Part shown: positions 6,135 to 14,144 of the stretch, in pieces | Layout: every line of letters starts with the position of its first letter | How positions within the stretch are numbered: position 1 is the first letter of the stretch | Source: Bacteroidia bacterium | GTDB lineage: Bacteria > Bacteroidota > Bacteroidia > UBA8524 | Assembly (NCBI GenBank): GCA_023277325.1 | Contig: JALRIQ010000089.1 | Span: forward strand, 1-14,997 | Direction of reading: 5' to 3' | DNA: 14,997 nucleotides | Notes under the pieces: model-generated | Databases searched by the model: none | The model's input: only the letters and a program-made list of their open reading frames with translations | What the model was told of the DNA's origin: nothing | Program-made: the position numbers and the translations under genes

Positions 6135-6982
6135 GCTGAAGGATCCTTATCAAGTAGACGGATTCCTTCCTCTTCTATCACAATTTGTTTTTCGCGGTAA
6201 AGGGCTCCGATGGCCTTTTTGAACGCCTTTTTGCTGATTCCGAACGTGGCATAAATTTCATCCGGCGTACTTTTATCGCCAAATGGTAAAAAGCCCTGGT
6301 CCTCTTTTAGTAGACGAAGAATCATATCTGTATTCACCTCCTTGGCCTTTTCATAGCCTATAGGCTGCAAGGAAATATCCAACTTATTGTCGGGACGGAC
6401 CAATTTCACAAAACCCTTCAACTTTTGACCAACATGCAAACGTTGAAATACTTCATTGTCGTAAATCAATCCATTGTGCAGGTTATTAACGATGGCCGAA
6501 TAGCCCAACTCACTGTGGTGATAAACCACCAAATCAACCTCATCCCCTTCTTTTACCGTAATGTTTTCCTTTTCGAGAAACTTGTCCAACTTGGCAGATC
6601 CATACAAGCGATCTGTTTTTTCATCGAGGTCGAGGTAAACCACATACCAGCGGCCGGTTTGCATATTGACTTTCTGCTCTGAAAAAGGAACCATCAGGTC
6701 TTTTTCCAATCCCCAATCGAGAAAGGCGCCCAATTGTGTCATTTCCCTTACCTCCAAAAGGGCAAATTCATGCATTTGGATTTTTGGCGTTAGGTTAGTT
6801 GCAATCTTTCTGTCTTCCGAATCCCGGTATACAAAAACATTCAGTTTATCGCCTATCTCGAACTTTTCAGGACTATATTTTATTGGCAACAGGATGTCTT
6901 CACCCGACTCATCACCAAGATAAAGTCCTACACTCGTAGAGCGGAGGATTTCAAGTTCATTGTATTTTCCAACTTCAATCAT
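6131..6982 (-). CDS. cvfB: CvfB-family S1 RNA-binding protein
   Basis: CvfB proteins are cytosolic RNA-binding proteins (conserved virulence factor B in Staphylococcus) made of S1-type OB folds followed by a winged-helix domain. The 283-residue product has that size and order: a first S1-like domain at about 1-62 opening with IEVGKYNELEILR, a second at 70-131 (TQLGAFLDWGLEKDLMVPF at 82-100), a third at about 147-205 (GYSAIVNNLHNGLIY, then KLDISLQPIGY), and a winged helix at about 215-278 with GISKKAFKKAIGALY (248-262). I start at the ATG at 6982, which matches the usual family N terminus; a TTG at 6991 would add three residues. The gene follows the unknown gene at 7012 by 29 bases, so co-transcription is possible, though a GACCTTTG at 6996-6989 resembles a -7 element. 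Confidence 0.9.
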   Translation of the reverse strand: MIEVGKYNELEILRSTSVGLYLGDESGEDILLPIKYSPEKFEIGDKLNVFVYRDSEDRKIATNLTPKIQMHEFALLEVREMTQLGAFLDWGLEKDLMVPFSEQKVNMQTGRWYVVYLDLDEKTDRLYGSAKLDKFLEKENITVKEGDEVDLVVYHHSELGYSAIVNNLHNGLIYDNEVFQRLHVGQKLKGFVKLVRPDNKLDISLQPIGYEKAKEVNTDMILRLLKEDQGFLPFGDKSTPDEIYATFGISKKAFKKAIGALYREKQIVIEEEGIRLLDKDPSA

Positions 6983-7011
6983 GCCCCGCAAAGGTCAGGA
7001 TTTTTCGCTTA

Positions 7012-7512
7012 TTAGTTTGAATTGGATTTATCCATGCGAAAAGCCTTTTCGAGCAAGCTCCAAAACTTAGTATGGGCGTCGATATCCTCTGAGCGGAGAG
7101 ATAGGTGAAAATGCCAAACCCGGAAATAGTCTGGATTGGTGAGGCAGCCGATATGAATGGCACTGTCTGGCGTATAGTTTCTATTTTCCTGAGGAGCTTC
7201 TTCACTGAGCGTAACAGGGCTATATTCTCCATTTACTCCATCATATACCTGCATCAATAATGCACCTAAAAACATACGTTTATCCTGTGCGAAAGCTACT
7301 TTGATATAACTCGTCGGGTCGAGATCAAGTCCGGACCGTTCGGGTGAATAGGCCCGGGAATAAATGGTTTGTAAGCCATCATGACTATTAATCAGGTCGA
7401 TCAAATCATGCAATTCTTCATCAAAACGCCAGAAATCATCAAGCAGTGGAATCACCGCTTCTTCCAAGTCTTGCTGGTAATAGGATTTTAGATTTTCGGT
7501 CAAATAGGCCAT
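7012..7512 (-). CDS. Unknown protein, 166 residues
   Basis: No family recognised. The sequence is acidic, with an N-terminal helical region (about 1-45, starting AYLTENLKSYYQQDLEE), a middle with strand-like segments (SYIKVAFAQ; FLGALLMQVYDGV), and FRVWHFHLSLRS near 128-139, containing an H-x-H pattern. It has no signal peptide and no membrane segment, so it is probably cytosolic. The frame remains open upstream to an ATG at 7626, but the ATG at 7512 is preceded by an A/T-rich stretch typical of starts in this phylum, and the extension looks non-coding. The gene lies between the double ABC ATPase (130 bases upstream) and cvfB (29 bases downstream), all on the minus strand. Context does not point to a role. 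Confidence 0.7.
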   Translation of the reverse strand: MAYLTENLKSYYQQDLEEAVIPLLDDFWRFDEELHDLIDLINSHDGLQTIYSRAYSPERSGLDLDPTSYIKVAFAQDKRMFLGALLMQVYDGVNGEYSPVTLSEEAPQENRNYTPDSAIHIGCLTNPDYFRVWHFHLSLRSEDIDAHTKFWSLLEKAFRMDKSNSN

Positions 7513-7642
7513 GGATTTGTTTTCGAAATTTGTGAAAAATAAACATTTCCTCCATGCCATTGACAACCTCCGAGTGCTTTTTCGCATCTCCCAAAAGTCG
7601 AAGGCACCGTCTGGACAATTCTGCATTTACCATCAAAATGCA

Positions 7643-9337
7643 CTAATCGAGCGAAGAATAGGAAGCTAGGAGACTTTGTGTATATGCATCTGTCGGATTT
7701 GCGAACAAGTCTTCTGTTTCCCTGAGCTCAGCAATTTTTCCTTTATTCAATACCAAAACTCTATCGGAAATATTTCTTACCACCTGGAGGTCATGGGTGA
7801 TGAAAAGGTAACTCAGTCCCATTTCACGTTGCAAGGATTTCAATAAGTTCAGGATTTGTGCCTGCACCGAAACATCCAGTGCCGAGACCGCCTCATCACA
7901 AACGATAAATTCTGGTTCTACCAACAAAGCACGAGCAATGGCAATACGCTGACGTTGTCCGCCGCTAAACTCATGAGGATACTTCTCCCAGGCATCGGCG
8001 TTCAGTCCTACTTTCACCAAAAGCGACTTCCCTCTTTCTTCCCTTTCCGTTTTGTTCTGTCCTATGTCATGGCATTCCATTACCTCCAAAAAGGAGTCGC
8101 CAATGCGGAACTTCGGATTCAAAGAGGAATAGGGATCCTGATAGATAAGCTGAATCTTTTTGGCCAGAATCTTTCTGTCTTTTGCTTTGGCAGGTTTTAA
8201 TACTTCGCCATTCATCCTCACTTCACCGGAATAACGAATGAGCTGCATGATGGCTCTTCCAGTCGTCGATTTTCCAGAACCCGATTCACCAAGAACGCCC
8301 AAGGTTTCTCCTTTGAAAACCTGCAGACTCAAACCTTTTATCACATGGTTCTTTTCACCAGTTGGCCCCCAGAGTCCAAGCCGGTTATAGGTAACATCCA
8401 GGTCGTTCACCTCAATCAAAACCTCATTCTTTTTGGGTAAAAACTCAATTGACGCCCCTTCTTTTAGCGGTTTTTCGATAAAATTTCCCTCCGCATCCAA
8501 TTCAAAAAAATCGCTCATCACAGGCAAAAGCTCGTTGGCCTTATGCGCTGATGGGCGGCATTTGATTAATGCTTTGGTATAGATATGTTGTGGATTTTTA
8601 AAGAGACTTCCGCTCTCGCCCATTTCCAATTGTTGTCCTCGGAACATCACTAAGGTGCGGTCGGCAATTTCTTTGACCACTCCCAAATCGTGAGAGATAA
8701 AGATCAATGCCATGTTGCGCTCTTTTTGCAGTCGACGTATTAACTTGAGGATAGTCGCTTGCACGGCCACATCCAAAGCCGTCGTTGGTTCATCGGCTAT
8801 AAGGAGTTTTGGGTTTGCCGCTAATGCCATGGCAATCATGATACGTTGGCGTTGTCCACCCGATAATTCATGAGGGTAGGATTTCAACATACGAGGAATG
8901 TCGGGGAGTTGGACTTCTTCCAAAAGTTGTTGCACATGGGCCGTTGCCTCAGCCTTACTCAGTGATAGATGCGTTTCAACCACTTCCATGATTTGCTTTC
9001 CGCAGCGCATTACCGGGTTCAGGGCCGTCATAGGCTCCTGGAATATCATGCCGATTTCCTTACCCCGAATATGCTGAAGACTACTGGCATCGCTTAATAG
9101 GTCGACGGATTCTTCACCCATCTGGAAACGCGCCGACCCTTGCATTTTGGAAATACTTCTGGGGTCAAGTAAGCCCATCATTGCCCGCATACTTACTGAT
9201 TTTCCAGAACCGGATTCGCCAACAATGGCAAGGCTTTCCCCCTCATTGAGGAGGAAGGATACGCCTTTCACGGCATCGAAGCTTCCTTCGTTTGTTCGAA
9301 AGGAAATGGAAAGGTTTTCTATGCTGAGCAAGGGCAT
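7643..9337 (-). CDS. Double ABC transporter ATPase, oligopeptide type (DppD-DppF-like fusion)
   Basis: This is the ATP-driven motor of a peptide-type importer; both nucleotide-binding domains are in one chain of 564 residues, as in YejF or GsiA. Domain 1 (about 1-260) has Walker A GESGSGKS (40-47), signature LSGGQRQR (158-165), Walker B LLIADEP (178-184) and the H-loop ISHD (214-217). Domain 2 (about 305-564) has Walker A GESGSGKS (350-357), signature FSGGQRQR (457-464), Walker B FIVCDEA (477-483) and ITHD (513-516). Both sites look complete. The oligopeptide-type zinc-finger-like C-terminal region follows domain 1 (KCRPS near 259-263). The start is the ATG at 9337; a TTG two codons upstream is possible. 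No permease or binding-protein gene is next to it, so its membrane partners must be encoded elsewhere. The exact substrate cannot be told. Confidence 0.92.
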   Translation of the reverse strand: MPLLSIENLSISFRTNEGSFDAVKGVSFLLNEGESLAIVGESGSGKSVSMRAMMGLLDPRSISKMQGSARFQMGEESVDLLSDASSLQHIRGKEIGMIFQEPMTALNPVMRCGKQIMEVVETHLSLSKAEATAHVQQLLEEVQLPDIPRMLKSYPHELSGGQRQRIMIAMALAANPKLLIADEPTTALDVAVQATILKLIRRLQKERNMALIFISHDLGVVKEIADRTLVMFRGQQLEMGESGSLFKNPQHIYTKALIKCRPSAHKANELLPVMSDFFELDAEGNFIEKPLKEGASIEFLPKKNEVLIEVNDLDVTYNRLGLWGPTGEKNHVIKGLSLQVFKGETLGVLGESGSGKSTTGRAIMQLIRYSGEVRMNGEVLKPAKAKDRKILAKKIQLIYQDPYSSLNPKFRIGDSFLEVMECHDIGQNKTEREERGKSLLVKVGLNADAWEKYPHEFSGGQRQRIAIARALLVEPEFIVCDEAVSALDVSVQAQILNLLKSLQREMGLSYLFITHDLQVVRNISDRVLVLNKGKIAELRETEDLFANPTDAYTQSLLASYSSLD

Positions 9338-9358
9338 AGGCAAACTTAAATAATTAAT

Positions 9359-9390
9359 CGACTTGTCGACTTATAGACTTGCCAACTTTA
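9359..9390. repeat. Four degenerate 8-bp tandem repeats
   Basis: The plus strand reads CGACTTGT, CGACTTAT, AGACTTGC, CAACTTTA at 9359-9366, 9367-9374, 9375-9382 and 9383-9390. The shared core is nGACTTnn, weakening to the right. The array fills most of the gap between the regulator stop codon and the ABC gene start. No function is evident; it could be a binding array, a slippage product or a spacer. Confidence 0.6.
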
Positions 9391-9393
9391 AGA

Positions 9394-10317
9394 TTATGCC
9401 GTGATTGTATAGATTTCATCCACCGTGCAACGCATGTCATCGACACTTTTCAGAACCCGAACATTCGCAGGAACCTGGAGGTCGGGATGGGTTACAATAA
9501 GAAAACCGGTGACATAAATCTGGGCGTCGGGCCATGATTTGGAAAGGGTATTCACAAAGATTTGTACCTCGTCTGAATTCATGCCTGTGGTGACAACCGA
9601 CATGACACATTCTGGCTCATAGAAATCGAAAACTGTTCTTAGATCTTCGAAAGGAAGATTTTGTCCGAGGTAAACGACATCATGTCCGCGAGCGCGAAGC
9701 ATGTAGTTGGCAAACAAAAGACCTATTTCATGAGGCTCCCCTTCTGGCAAGAAAAGCAGGAATTTTTTTCCGTCTTTGTGGATCTTTCCGGTTTGGGCAT
9801 CAATGGCAACAAACAGCTTTTGACGAATCAGATTGGTAATAAAATGCTCGTGTGCCGGATGGATAGAACCAGTCACCCAAAGGATGCCAATTTGTTGCAG
9901 GAATGGGAAAACCACGTGAATCATTGATTCTTCCAGTCCCTGACGCAAAATATTATTTGCTAAGATACGGTTGAACCCTGGCTCATCCAGACTGAACATG
10001 GCAGAAATCAGGGCTTTTATTTGACTCTCATAGGGAGAGGATTTTTCGGAAATTACCAGAACCATCTCGCGTATCTTCTCCGCCTCCATTTTGGCTATTT
10101 CGGAAATTTTAATCCCGTAATTGTTGAGAATGGAAACATTGAGAATAAACCGTAAATCGTCGTCGTCATAGTAACGAATATTGGTTGAAGTACGCTTGGG
10201 CTCAATGAGATGATAGCGTTGTTCCCAAATCCGCAGAGTATGCGCTTTGATTCCGGTAATGGTTTCAAGGTCTTTAATTGAAAAGGTCGACAAGGCTATA
10301 AGTGCTTTATTACTCAA
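9394..10317 (-). CDS. MerR-family, cobalamin-binding light-sensing regulator (LitR/CarH type)
   Basis: CarH/LitR proteins bind adenosylcobalamin in the dark, tetramerise and repress target promoters; light breaks the Co-C bond and releases DNA. The 307-residue product shows this architecture. The N-terminal MerR winged helix is at about 12-80 (FSIKDLETITGIKAHTLRIW). A helical B12-cap region at about 95-170 carries the diagnostic W-x9-EH motif (W147, E157, H158; H158 would be the upper cobalt ligand). A Rossmann-like B12-binding domain (185-300) carries E-x-H-x-x-G (E194, H196, G199; H196 the lower ligand). The start is TTG at 10317, since the frame offers no ATG before the DNA-binding domain. 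It is divergent, 31 bases apart, from the SDR and photolyase genes, a common arrangement for these regulators. Whether light is sensed through B12 here is inferred from the conserved residues. Confidence 0.92.
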   Translation of the reverse strand: MSNKALIALSTFSIKDLETITGIKAHTLRIWEQRYHLIEPKRTSTNIRYYDDDDLRFILNVSILNNYGIKISEIAKMEAEKIREMVLVISEKSSPYESQIKALISAMFSLDEPGFNRILANNILRQGLEESMIHVVFPFLQQIGILWVTGSIHPAHEHFITNLIRQKLFVAIDAQTGKIHKDGKKFLLFLPEGEPHEIGLLFANYMLRARGHDVVYLGQNLPFEDLRTVFDFYEPECVMSVVTTGMNSDEVQIFVNTLSKSWPDAQIYVTGFLIVTHPDLQVPANVRVLKSVDDMRCTVDEIYTITA

Positions 10318-10341
10318 AACAGCGTTACCTTAGCATTGTTT
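10317..10341. promoter_or_regulatory. Candidate operator: 25-bp imperfect palindrome in the divergent gap
   Basis: The arms are AAACAnnGnTA and TAnCnnTGTTT, centred on base 10329; 8 of 12 symmetric positions pair, including the outer five on each side. It overlaps the TTG start of the regulator and a TACCTTAG (10326-10333) that differs from the TAnnTTTG element in one base and lies 15 bases before the ATG at 10349. A dimer or tetramer of the regulator bound here would block both genes. Function is inferred from position and symmetry. Confidence 0.45.
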
Positions 10342-10348
10342 ACTAATC

Positions 10349-11254
10349 ATGACAAAATCTTTAAATTCTTTGCGGGTATTGATTGCAGGCGGATCTGGAT
10401 TGGTGGGATCAGCCCTCAATAAACACCTCACTAACAAAGGAATGCAGGTAAAGGTATTAAGCCGACATGCCGAAAACCCAATTTATCAATGGCACCCCGC
10501 TGAAGGGAAGATTAATCCCATGGCATTGGAAGAAGCCGACGTTATCATCAATCTGGCAGGAGCCAATATTGCTGGGAGTTTGTGGACAGATGCCTATAAA
10601 AAACTGCTTCGTGATTCGCGCATCGATAGTACCCGCACCCTTGTTGAAAACTTGAAAAAAGTATCAGTAAAACCACGTCATTTTATACAAGCATCTGCGA
10701 TTGGTTATTACCCCAACGGAAATGAATGGATGGAAGAAGATCATCCTGCCGGGGCAGACTTTTTAGCTCAGCTCACCTCGGATTGGGAAAATGTGGCTGC
10801 ATCTGTTTCCGATGAACACACCAAATTAAGCACCTTGCGTTTGGGAATCGTACTGCAGGAGGGAGAAGGCTTTTTAGGAAAAACAGCATTGCCAGCACAA
10901 TTCGGGCTATCTGCTGCCTTTGGTGACGGGAAACAAAACATCAGCTGGATTCATATTGAAGACCTGACAAATATTTTTAGCTGGGTGATTGAAAATGAAG
11001 CCGAGGGTATTTTTAATGCCACTGCCGATCAACCGGTTACGAATAAGGAAATGACTGCGGCCATTGCAAAGGCATTGGGTCGTCCTTATTTCCTTCCCAA
11101 TATTCCAAAAGGATTTCTCAAGCTCATTTTTGGAGACTTAAGTGCCGAATTATTGGCGAATCATCTGGTTTCCAATAAAAAGCTGCAAACAAAAGGCTTC
11201 ACCTTTCGGTTCAATGACATAGATACTGCTTTGAACGATTTGTTACATGACTAA
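10349..11254 (+). CDS. TIGR01777-family SDR protein (epimerase-like, DUF1731 C terminus)
   Basis: The 301-residue product is an extended short-chain dehydrogenase/reductase-like protein of the TIGR01777 (YfcH/SDR39U1) family, whose substrate is unknown. It has the Rossmann dinucleotide motif GGSGLVG (14-20), INLAGANIAG (67-76), SAIGYY (116-121) with the usual tyrosine pair, and SWIHIEDL (199-206). The C-terminal DUF1731 region (about 250-301) has GDLSAELLANHLV. Its stop codon is eight bases inside the photolyase gene, so the two are surely translated from one mRNA. The divergent regulator gene starts 31 bases upstream, and the intervening palindrome suggests control by light. Members of the family sit next to photolyase genes in other bacteria as well, but a biochemical link has not been shown to my knowledge. 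Confidence 0.9.
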   Translation: MTKSLNSLRVLIAGGSGLVGSALNKHLTNKGMQVKVLSRHAENPIYQWHPAEGKINPMALEEADVIINLAGANIAGSLWTDAYKKLLRDSRIDSTRTLVENLKKVSVKPRHFIQASAIGYYPNGNEWMEEDHPAGADFLAQLTSDWENVAASVSDEHTKLSTLRLGIVLQEGEGFLGKTALPAQFGLSAAFGDGKQNISWIHIEDLTNIFSWVIENEAEGIFNATADQPVTNKEMTAAIAKALGRPYFLPNIPKGFLKLIFGDLSAELLANHLVSNKKLQTKGFTFRFNDIDTALNDLLHD

Positions 11255-12551
11255 AGTTGCACTTTTTTGGTTCCGAAGAGATTTACGCCTTCACGATAAT
11301 GCCGGTTTTTATGCTGCCTTAAAATCGGGTTTGGCGGTTGTACCCCTATTTATCTTCGATACCACGATTCTGGATAAGCTTCAGGATAAACAGGATGCCC
11401 GTGTTGATTTCATCCACCAAGCCATTCAACTTCTAAGATCTCAGCTCCAGGAATTAGGCAAGGACCTTCTTGTGATGCACGGCACACCTAAAGCTTGTTT
11501 TCAATCGATTTTATCCAAGTATAACGTTGAGGAAGTTCATACCAACAGAGACTATGAACCTTTGGCAAAAAATCGGGATAAGGAGATCGAAAAGGTGCTG
11601 TCAGAAAAAAACATTCCTTTTCATACCTATAAAGACCAGGTCATTTTTGAAGAATTGGAAATCACCAAAGACGACGGAACTCCCTATGTCGTCTTTACCC
11701 CTTATTCCAAAGCATGGAAAAAACAGCTTCAGGAAAACCCTATTCCATATTATGCAAGTGAAAATTTTTTGGATAAATGCCTGGATACTCAACCGCTTCC
11801 AGAAGTCAGCTTGACAGATATAGGCTTCGAAAAAAGTGAACAAAGTTTTCCTCCCAAAGAAGTCCCTAAAGAACGTATCGTCAACTACGATAAAGTACGT
11901 GACCTACCTGCAATTCTGGGAACATCCCGACTGGGGATACATTTCCGATTTGGCACCATCAGCATTCGTGAAAAGGCAAAGAAGGCAGCGCAGATTAATG
12001 AGAAGTATTTTAACGAATTGATTTGGCGCGATTTCTATCAAATGATTCTGGCCAATTATCCGCGGGTGGTTAATGAGGCATTTAAACCCCAATACGACCG
12101 TATCCAATGGCGAAATAATGAAGCAGAATTTGAAAAATGGTGTGCCGGAAAAACAGGATACCCGCTGGTTGATGCCGGCATGCGTGAGTTAAACGAAACA
12201 GGCTTTATGCATAACCGGGTGCGGATGGTGGTAGCCAGCTTCCTATGCAAGCACCTGCTTATCGATTGGCGCTGGGGAGAAGCCTATTTTGCCGAGAAAC
12301 TATTGGACTACGACTTAGCCTCAAATAATGGAGGCTGGCAATGGGCAGCAGGAACCGGGGTTGATGCCGCTCCCTATTTCCGGGTATTTAATCCGCAGCT
12401 TCAGCTGGAAAAGTTCGACAAGGACTACCGTTATGTGAAGCAATGGGTGAAAGAATGGGGCACTTCAGCCTATCCCAAACCCATGGTGGAACATGCTAAG
12501 GCCAGAGAACGTTGTTTGGGAGTTTATAAGGCTGCCTTATCGCAATCGTAA
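11247..12551 (+). CDS. phrB: Deoxyribodipyrimidine photolyase, class I CPD type
   Basis: This flavoprotein repairs UV-made cyclobutane pyrimidine dimers using blue or near-UV light. The 434-residue product contains an N-terminal alpha/beta antenna domain (about 1-130, FRRDLRLHDN at 9-18) and a helical FAD domain (about 210-430). Landmark residues by position with the E. coli enzyme: E257 and W260 of ELIWRD (E274, W277), N323 (N341), N360 (N378, next to flavin N5), W366 (W384), and the electron-transfer triad W298, W341 and W364 (W306, W359, W382). The triad and the pocket are complete, so I expect an active repair enzyme rather than a signalling cryptochrome. The start overlaps the end of the SDR gene by eight bases. 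Downstream, the mechanosensitive channel gene begins after 23 bases. Confidence 0.95.
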   Translation: MTKVALFWFRRDLRLHDNAGFYAALKSGLAVVPLFIFDTTILDKLQDKQDARVDFIHQAIQLLRSQLQELGKDLLVMHGTPKACFQSILSKYNVEEVHTNRDYEPLAKNRDKEIEKVLSEKNIPFHTYKDQVIFEELEITKDDGTPYVVFTPYSKAWKKQLQENPIPYYASENFLDKCLDTQPLPEVSLTDIGFEKSEQSFPPKEVPKERIVNYDKVRDLPAILGTSRLGIHFRFGTISIREKAKKAAQINEKYFNELIWRDFYQMILANYPRVVNEAFKPQYDRIQWRNNEAEFEKWCAGKTGYPLVDAGMRELNETGFMHNRVRMVVASFLCKHLLIDWRWGEAYFAEKLLDYDLASNNGGWQWAAGTGVDAAPYFRVFNPQLQLEKFDKDYRYVKQWVKEWGTSAYPKPMVEHAKARERCLGVYKAALSQS

Positions 12552-12574
12552 TGGAATCCCTATTTTCGTAGCGC

Positions 12575-13420
12575 ATGGAAGCAATAATCGATTCGCTTAA
12601 AGATGTTTTAAACTTCAAAATCATAGAAGTTGGAACCTATACCCTCCACGTATTTAACCTGGTATTGGTTCTGGGAATCTATGTCTTGACCCGCCTTCTG
12701 CTCTTCGCTTTGGGCCAATTCATGAAACGAAGGGTGAAGCAGGATCTTATTGACCCGAGAAAATCCTATGCCATCCGTCAAATTGTCAAATACCTGGTTT
12801 ATCTGATCGCTGTTGTTATTGCGATGGATAGTCTTGGCGTTCATGTTACCGGACTTCTCCTTGGTTCTACTGCCCTATTCCTGGGATTAGGTTTAGGACT
12901 TCAGGATACGTTCAAAGACATCGTATCGGGAATTGTTATCCTGATTGAACGCACTGTTTCGGCTGGAGATATTGTTGAGATAAACGGGATTGTCGGACAA
13001 ATTAAAGATGTAGGCTTGCGCACTACCCGTGTATTAACCCGCGACGACATCATCATACTTGTACCCAATCAGAAGTTAATTAATGATCAGGTTATCAACT
13101 GGACACAGAACCAAATGCCTACCCGCTTTTATATTGATGTGGATGTAGCCTATGGTTCAGATACACGTCTGGTGGAAAAACTATTGATTGAAGAAGCTAT
13201 CAAGCATAAACACACTATCAGCAGCCTGGCTCCTACGGTGCATTTTACCAATTTCGGAAACAGTGGACTTGCCTTTCGCTTGTTCTTCCATTGCGAGGAG
13301 ATGTTTCGCATAGAGCGCGTGAAGAGTGATATTCGATTTGGGATTGATGAAGCATTCCGTAAAAACGGAATCACCATACCATTCCCTCAAACAGATGTTT
13401 GGATTCGCAAACACGAATAG
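12575..13420 (+). CDS. MscS-family mechanosensitive ion channel
   Basis: Small-conductance mechanosensitive channel in the inner membrane that opens under turgor and protects against osmotic downshock. The 281-residue product is of the basic MscS size. There are three membrane segments at about 26-49, 66-88 and 92-125. The last is the pore helix with the small-residue pattern GSTALFLGLGLGLQDTFKD (97-115), followed by the beta domain (GDIVEINGIVGQIKDVGLRTT, 131-151, with VPNQKLI at 163-169) and a C-terminal alpha/beta domain. The start ATG at 12575 is 23 bases behind the photolyase stop, and no promoter of the usual form is visible between them, so it may be read through from the light-controlled unit. 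A link to light is not otherwise suggested. The stop is three bases from that of the convergent barrel gene. Confidence 0.92.
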   Translation: MEAIIDSLKDVLNFKIIEVGTYTLHVFNLVLVLGIYVLTRLLLFALGQFMKRRVKQDLIDPRKSYAIRQIVKYLVYLIAVVIAMDSLGVHVTGLLLGSTALFLGLGLGLQDTFKDIVSGIVILIERTVSAGDIVEINGIVGQIKDVGLRTTRVLTRDDIIILVPNQKLINDQVINWTQNQMPTRFYIDVDVAYGSDTRLVEKLLIEEAIKHKHTISSLAPTVHFTNFGNSGLAFRLFFHCEEMFRIERVKSDIRFGIDEAFRKNGITIPFPQTDVWIRKHE

Positions 13421-13433
13421 CCGCTAGAAGCGG
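13403..13433. terminator. Two small hairpins between convergent stop codons
   Basis: ATTCG (13403-13407) pairs with CGAAT (13414-13418), and CCGCT (13421-13425) with AGCGG (13429-13433). Together they span the 3-bp gap between the stop codons of the convergent channel and barrel genes. No T-run follows on either strand, so Rho-independent termination is uncertain. Confidence 0.3.
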
Positions 13434-13999
13434 AATCCGAGACTCACATTGATGCAGCGATTTTTTCCTGAATTTACGTTGGAATAAGTATTTGTAAGAG
13501 CGAAATCAAAACTCGCATTCGCCTCAATGCGCCAAACACTCAGATTAACTGCCAGCCGCGCATTCCAGATGGTAGGATTAAATTGGGCATTGGCAAAATT
13601 TTCCACCTCTCCTGTTCCTTTAAACTGAAATACCATTCCAGCCTGCAAACGCAGATCGACCATGGAAATGTGCACCGGCGTGATGCCTACAAGAGTAGGA
13701 ATACTAAAATAGCTGCTGGTTACCTGATTTTTAGTGAGTTGATTATTATCCAAATTTGCAGCATAGCGAATGGTGGAATAATAAATGCCCGTTTGGAGGT
13801 GTTTTTTCTTTCCAATTCGCACCCTTAATCCGCCAATAAATCCTAAATCCGTAGTGGCGTTTCCCTGACTGAAGTTACTAAAGGTAACTCCCATTTCAGG
13901 AACAAGGCTCAAACGTTTTCCCAATAAATTAGTTTTGAAGGTGTGAGCCTCCGCAGCTGCAAAGCAGAGCATGGCTAAAAGAAATGCAAGTACTTTCAT
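13424..13999 (-). CDS. Small outer-membrane beta-barrel protein
   Basis: The product has 191 residues, with a cleavable signal peptide (hydrophobic VLAFLLAMLCFAAA at 3-16, cut near A18-H19) and then alternating strands typical of an 8-stranded barrel: RLSLVPEMGVTFSNF (29-43), DLGFIGGLRVRIG (51-63), LQTGIYYSTIRYA (68-80), YFSIPTLVGI (97-106), DLRLQAGMVFQF (115-126), NARLAVNLSVW (146-156), RIEANASFDFAL (157-168) and CINVSLGFRF (182-191). The last residue is phenylalanine, the usual barrel-insertion signal. It resembles the PorT / OMP-beta-barrel-2 group of Bacteroidota, but nothing points to a specific substrate. It is convergent with mscS. No clear promoter is visible upstream, in the 145-base gap to pepD. 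Confidence 0.85.
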   Translation of the reverse strand: MKVLAFLLAMLCFAAAEAHTFKTNLLGKRLSLVPEMGVTFSNFSQGNATTDLGFIGGLRVRIGKKKHLQTGIYYSTIRYAANLDNNQLTKNQVTSSYFSIPTLVGITPVHISMVDLRLQAGMVFQFKGTGEVENFANAQFNPTIWNARLAVNLSVWRIEANASFDFALTNTYSNVNSGKNRCINVSLGFRF

Positions 14000-14123
14000 A
14001 GATTCGGGTTTTCAGGGAAGTAGTTGTTTGGACAAGAGTGAAAGTATTTACAATTATATTTTAATAATCATCGGGAAGAAAGCGCAGAAATACGTGTATC
14101 CTCATTCTTCAATCAGAAAAGTT

Positions 14124-14131
14124 TAATTTCG
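14124..14131 (+). promoter_or_regulatory. Possible -7 element for pepD
   Basis: The plus strand reads TAATTTCG, one mismatch from TAnnTTTG, 13 bases before the first ATG of pepD. No good -33 element is seen. The rest of the gap at 14000-14144 is A/T-rich and shows nothing further. Confidence 0.25.
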
Positions 14132-14144
14132 ATGCCAAACAGCA

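Noticed and set aside
7513..7626. Upstream extension of the unknown protein to the ATG at 7626
   Set aside because: The added residues look unlike the rest of the protein; the ATG at 7512 has a more typical A/T-rich start context.
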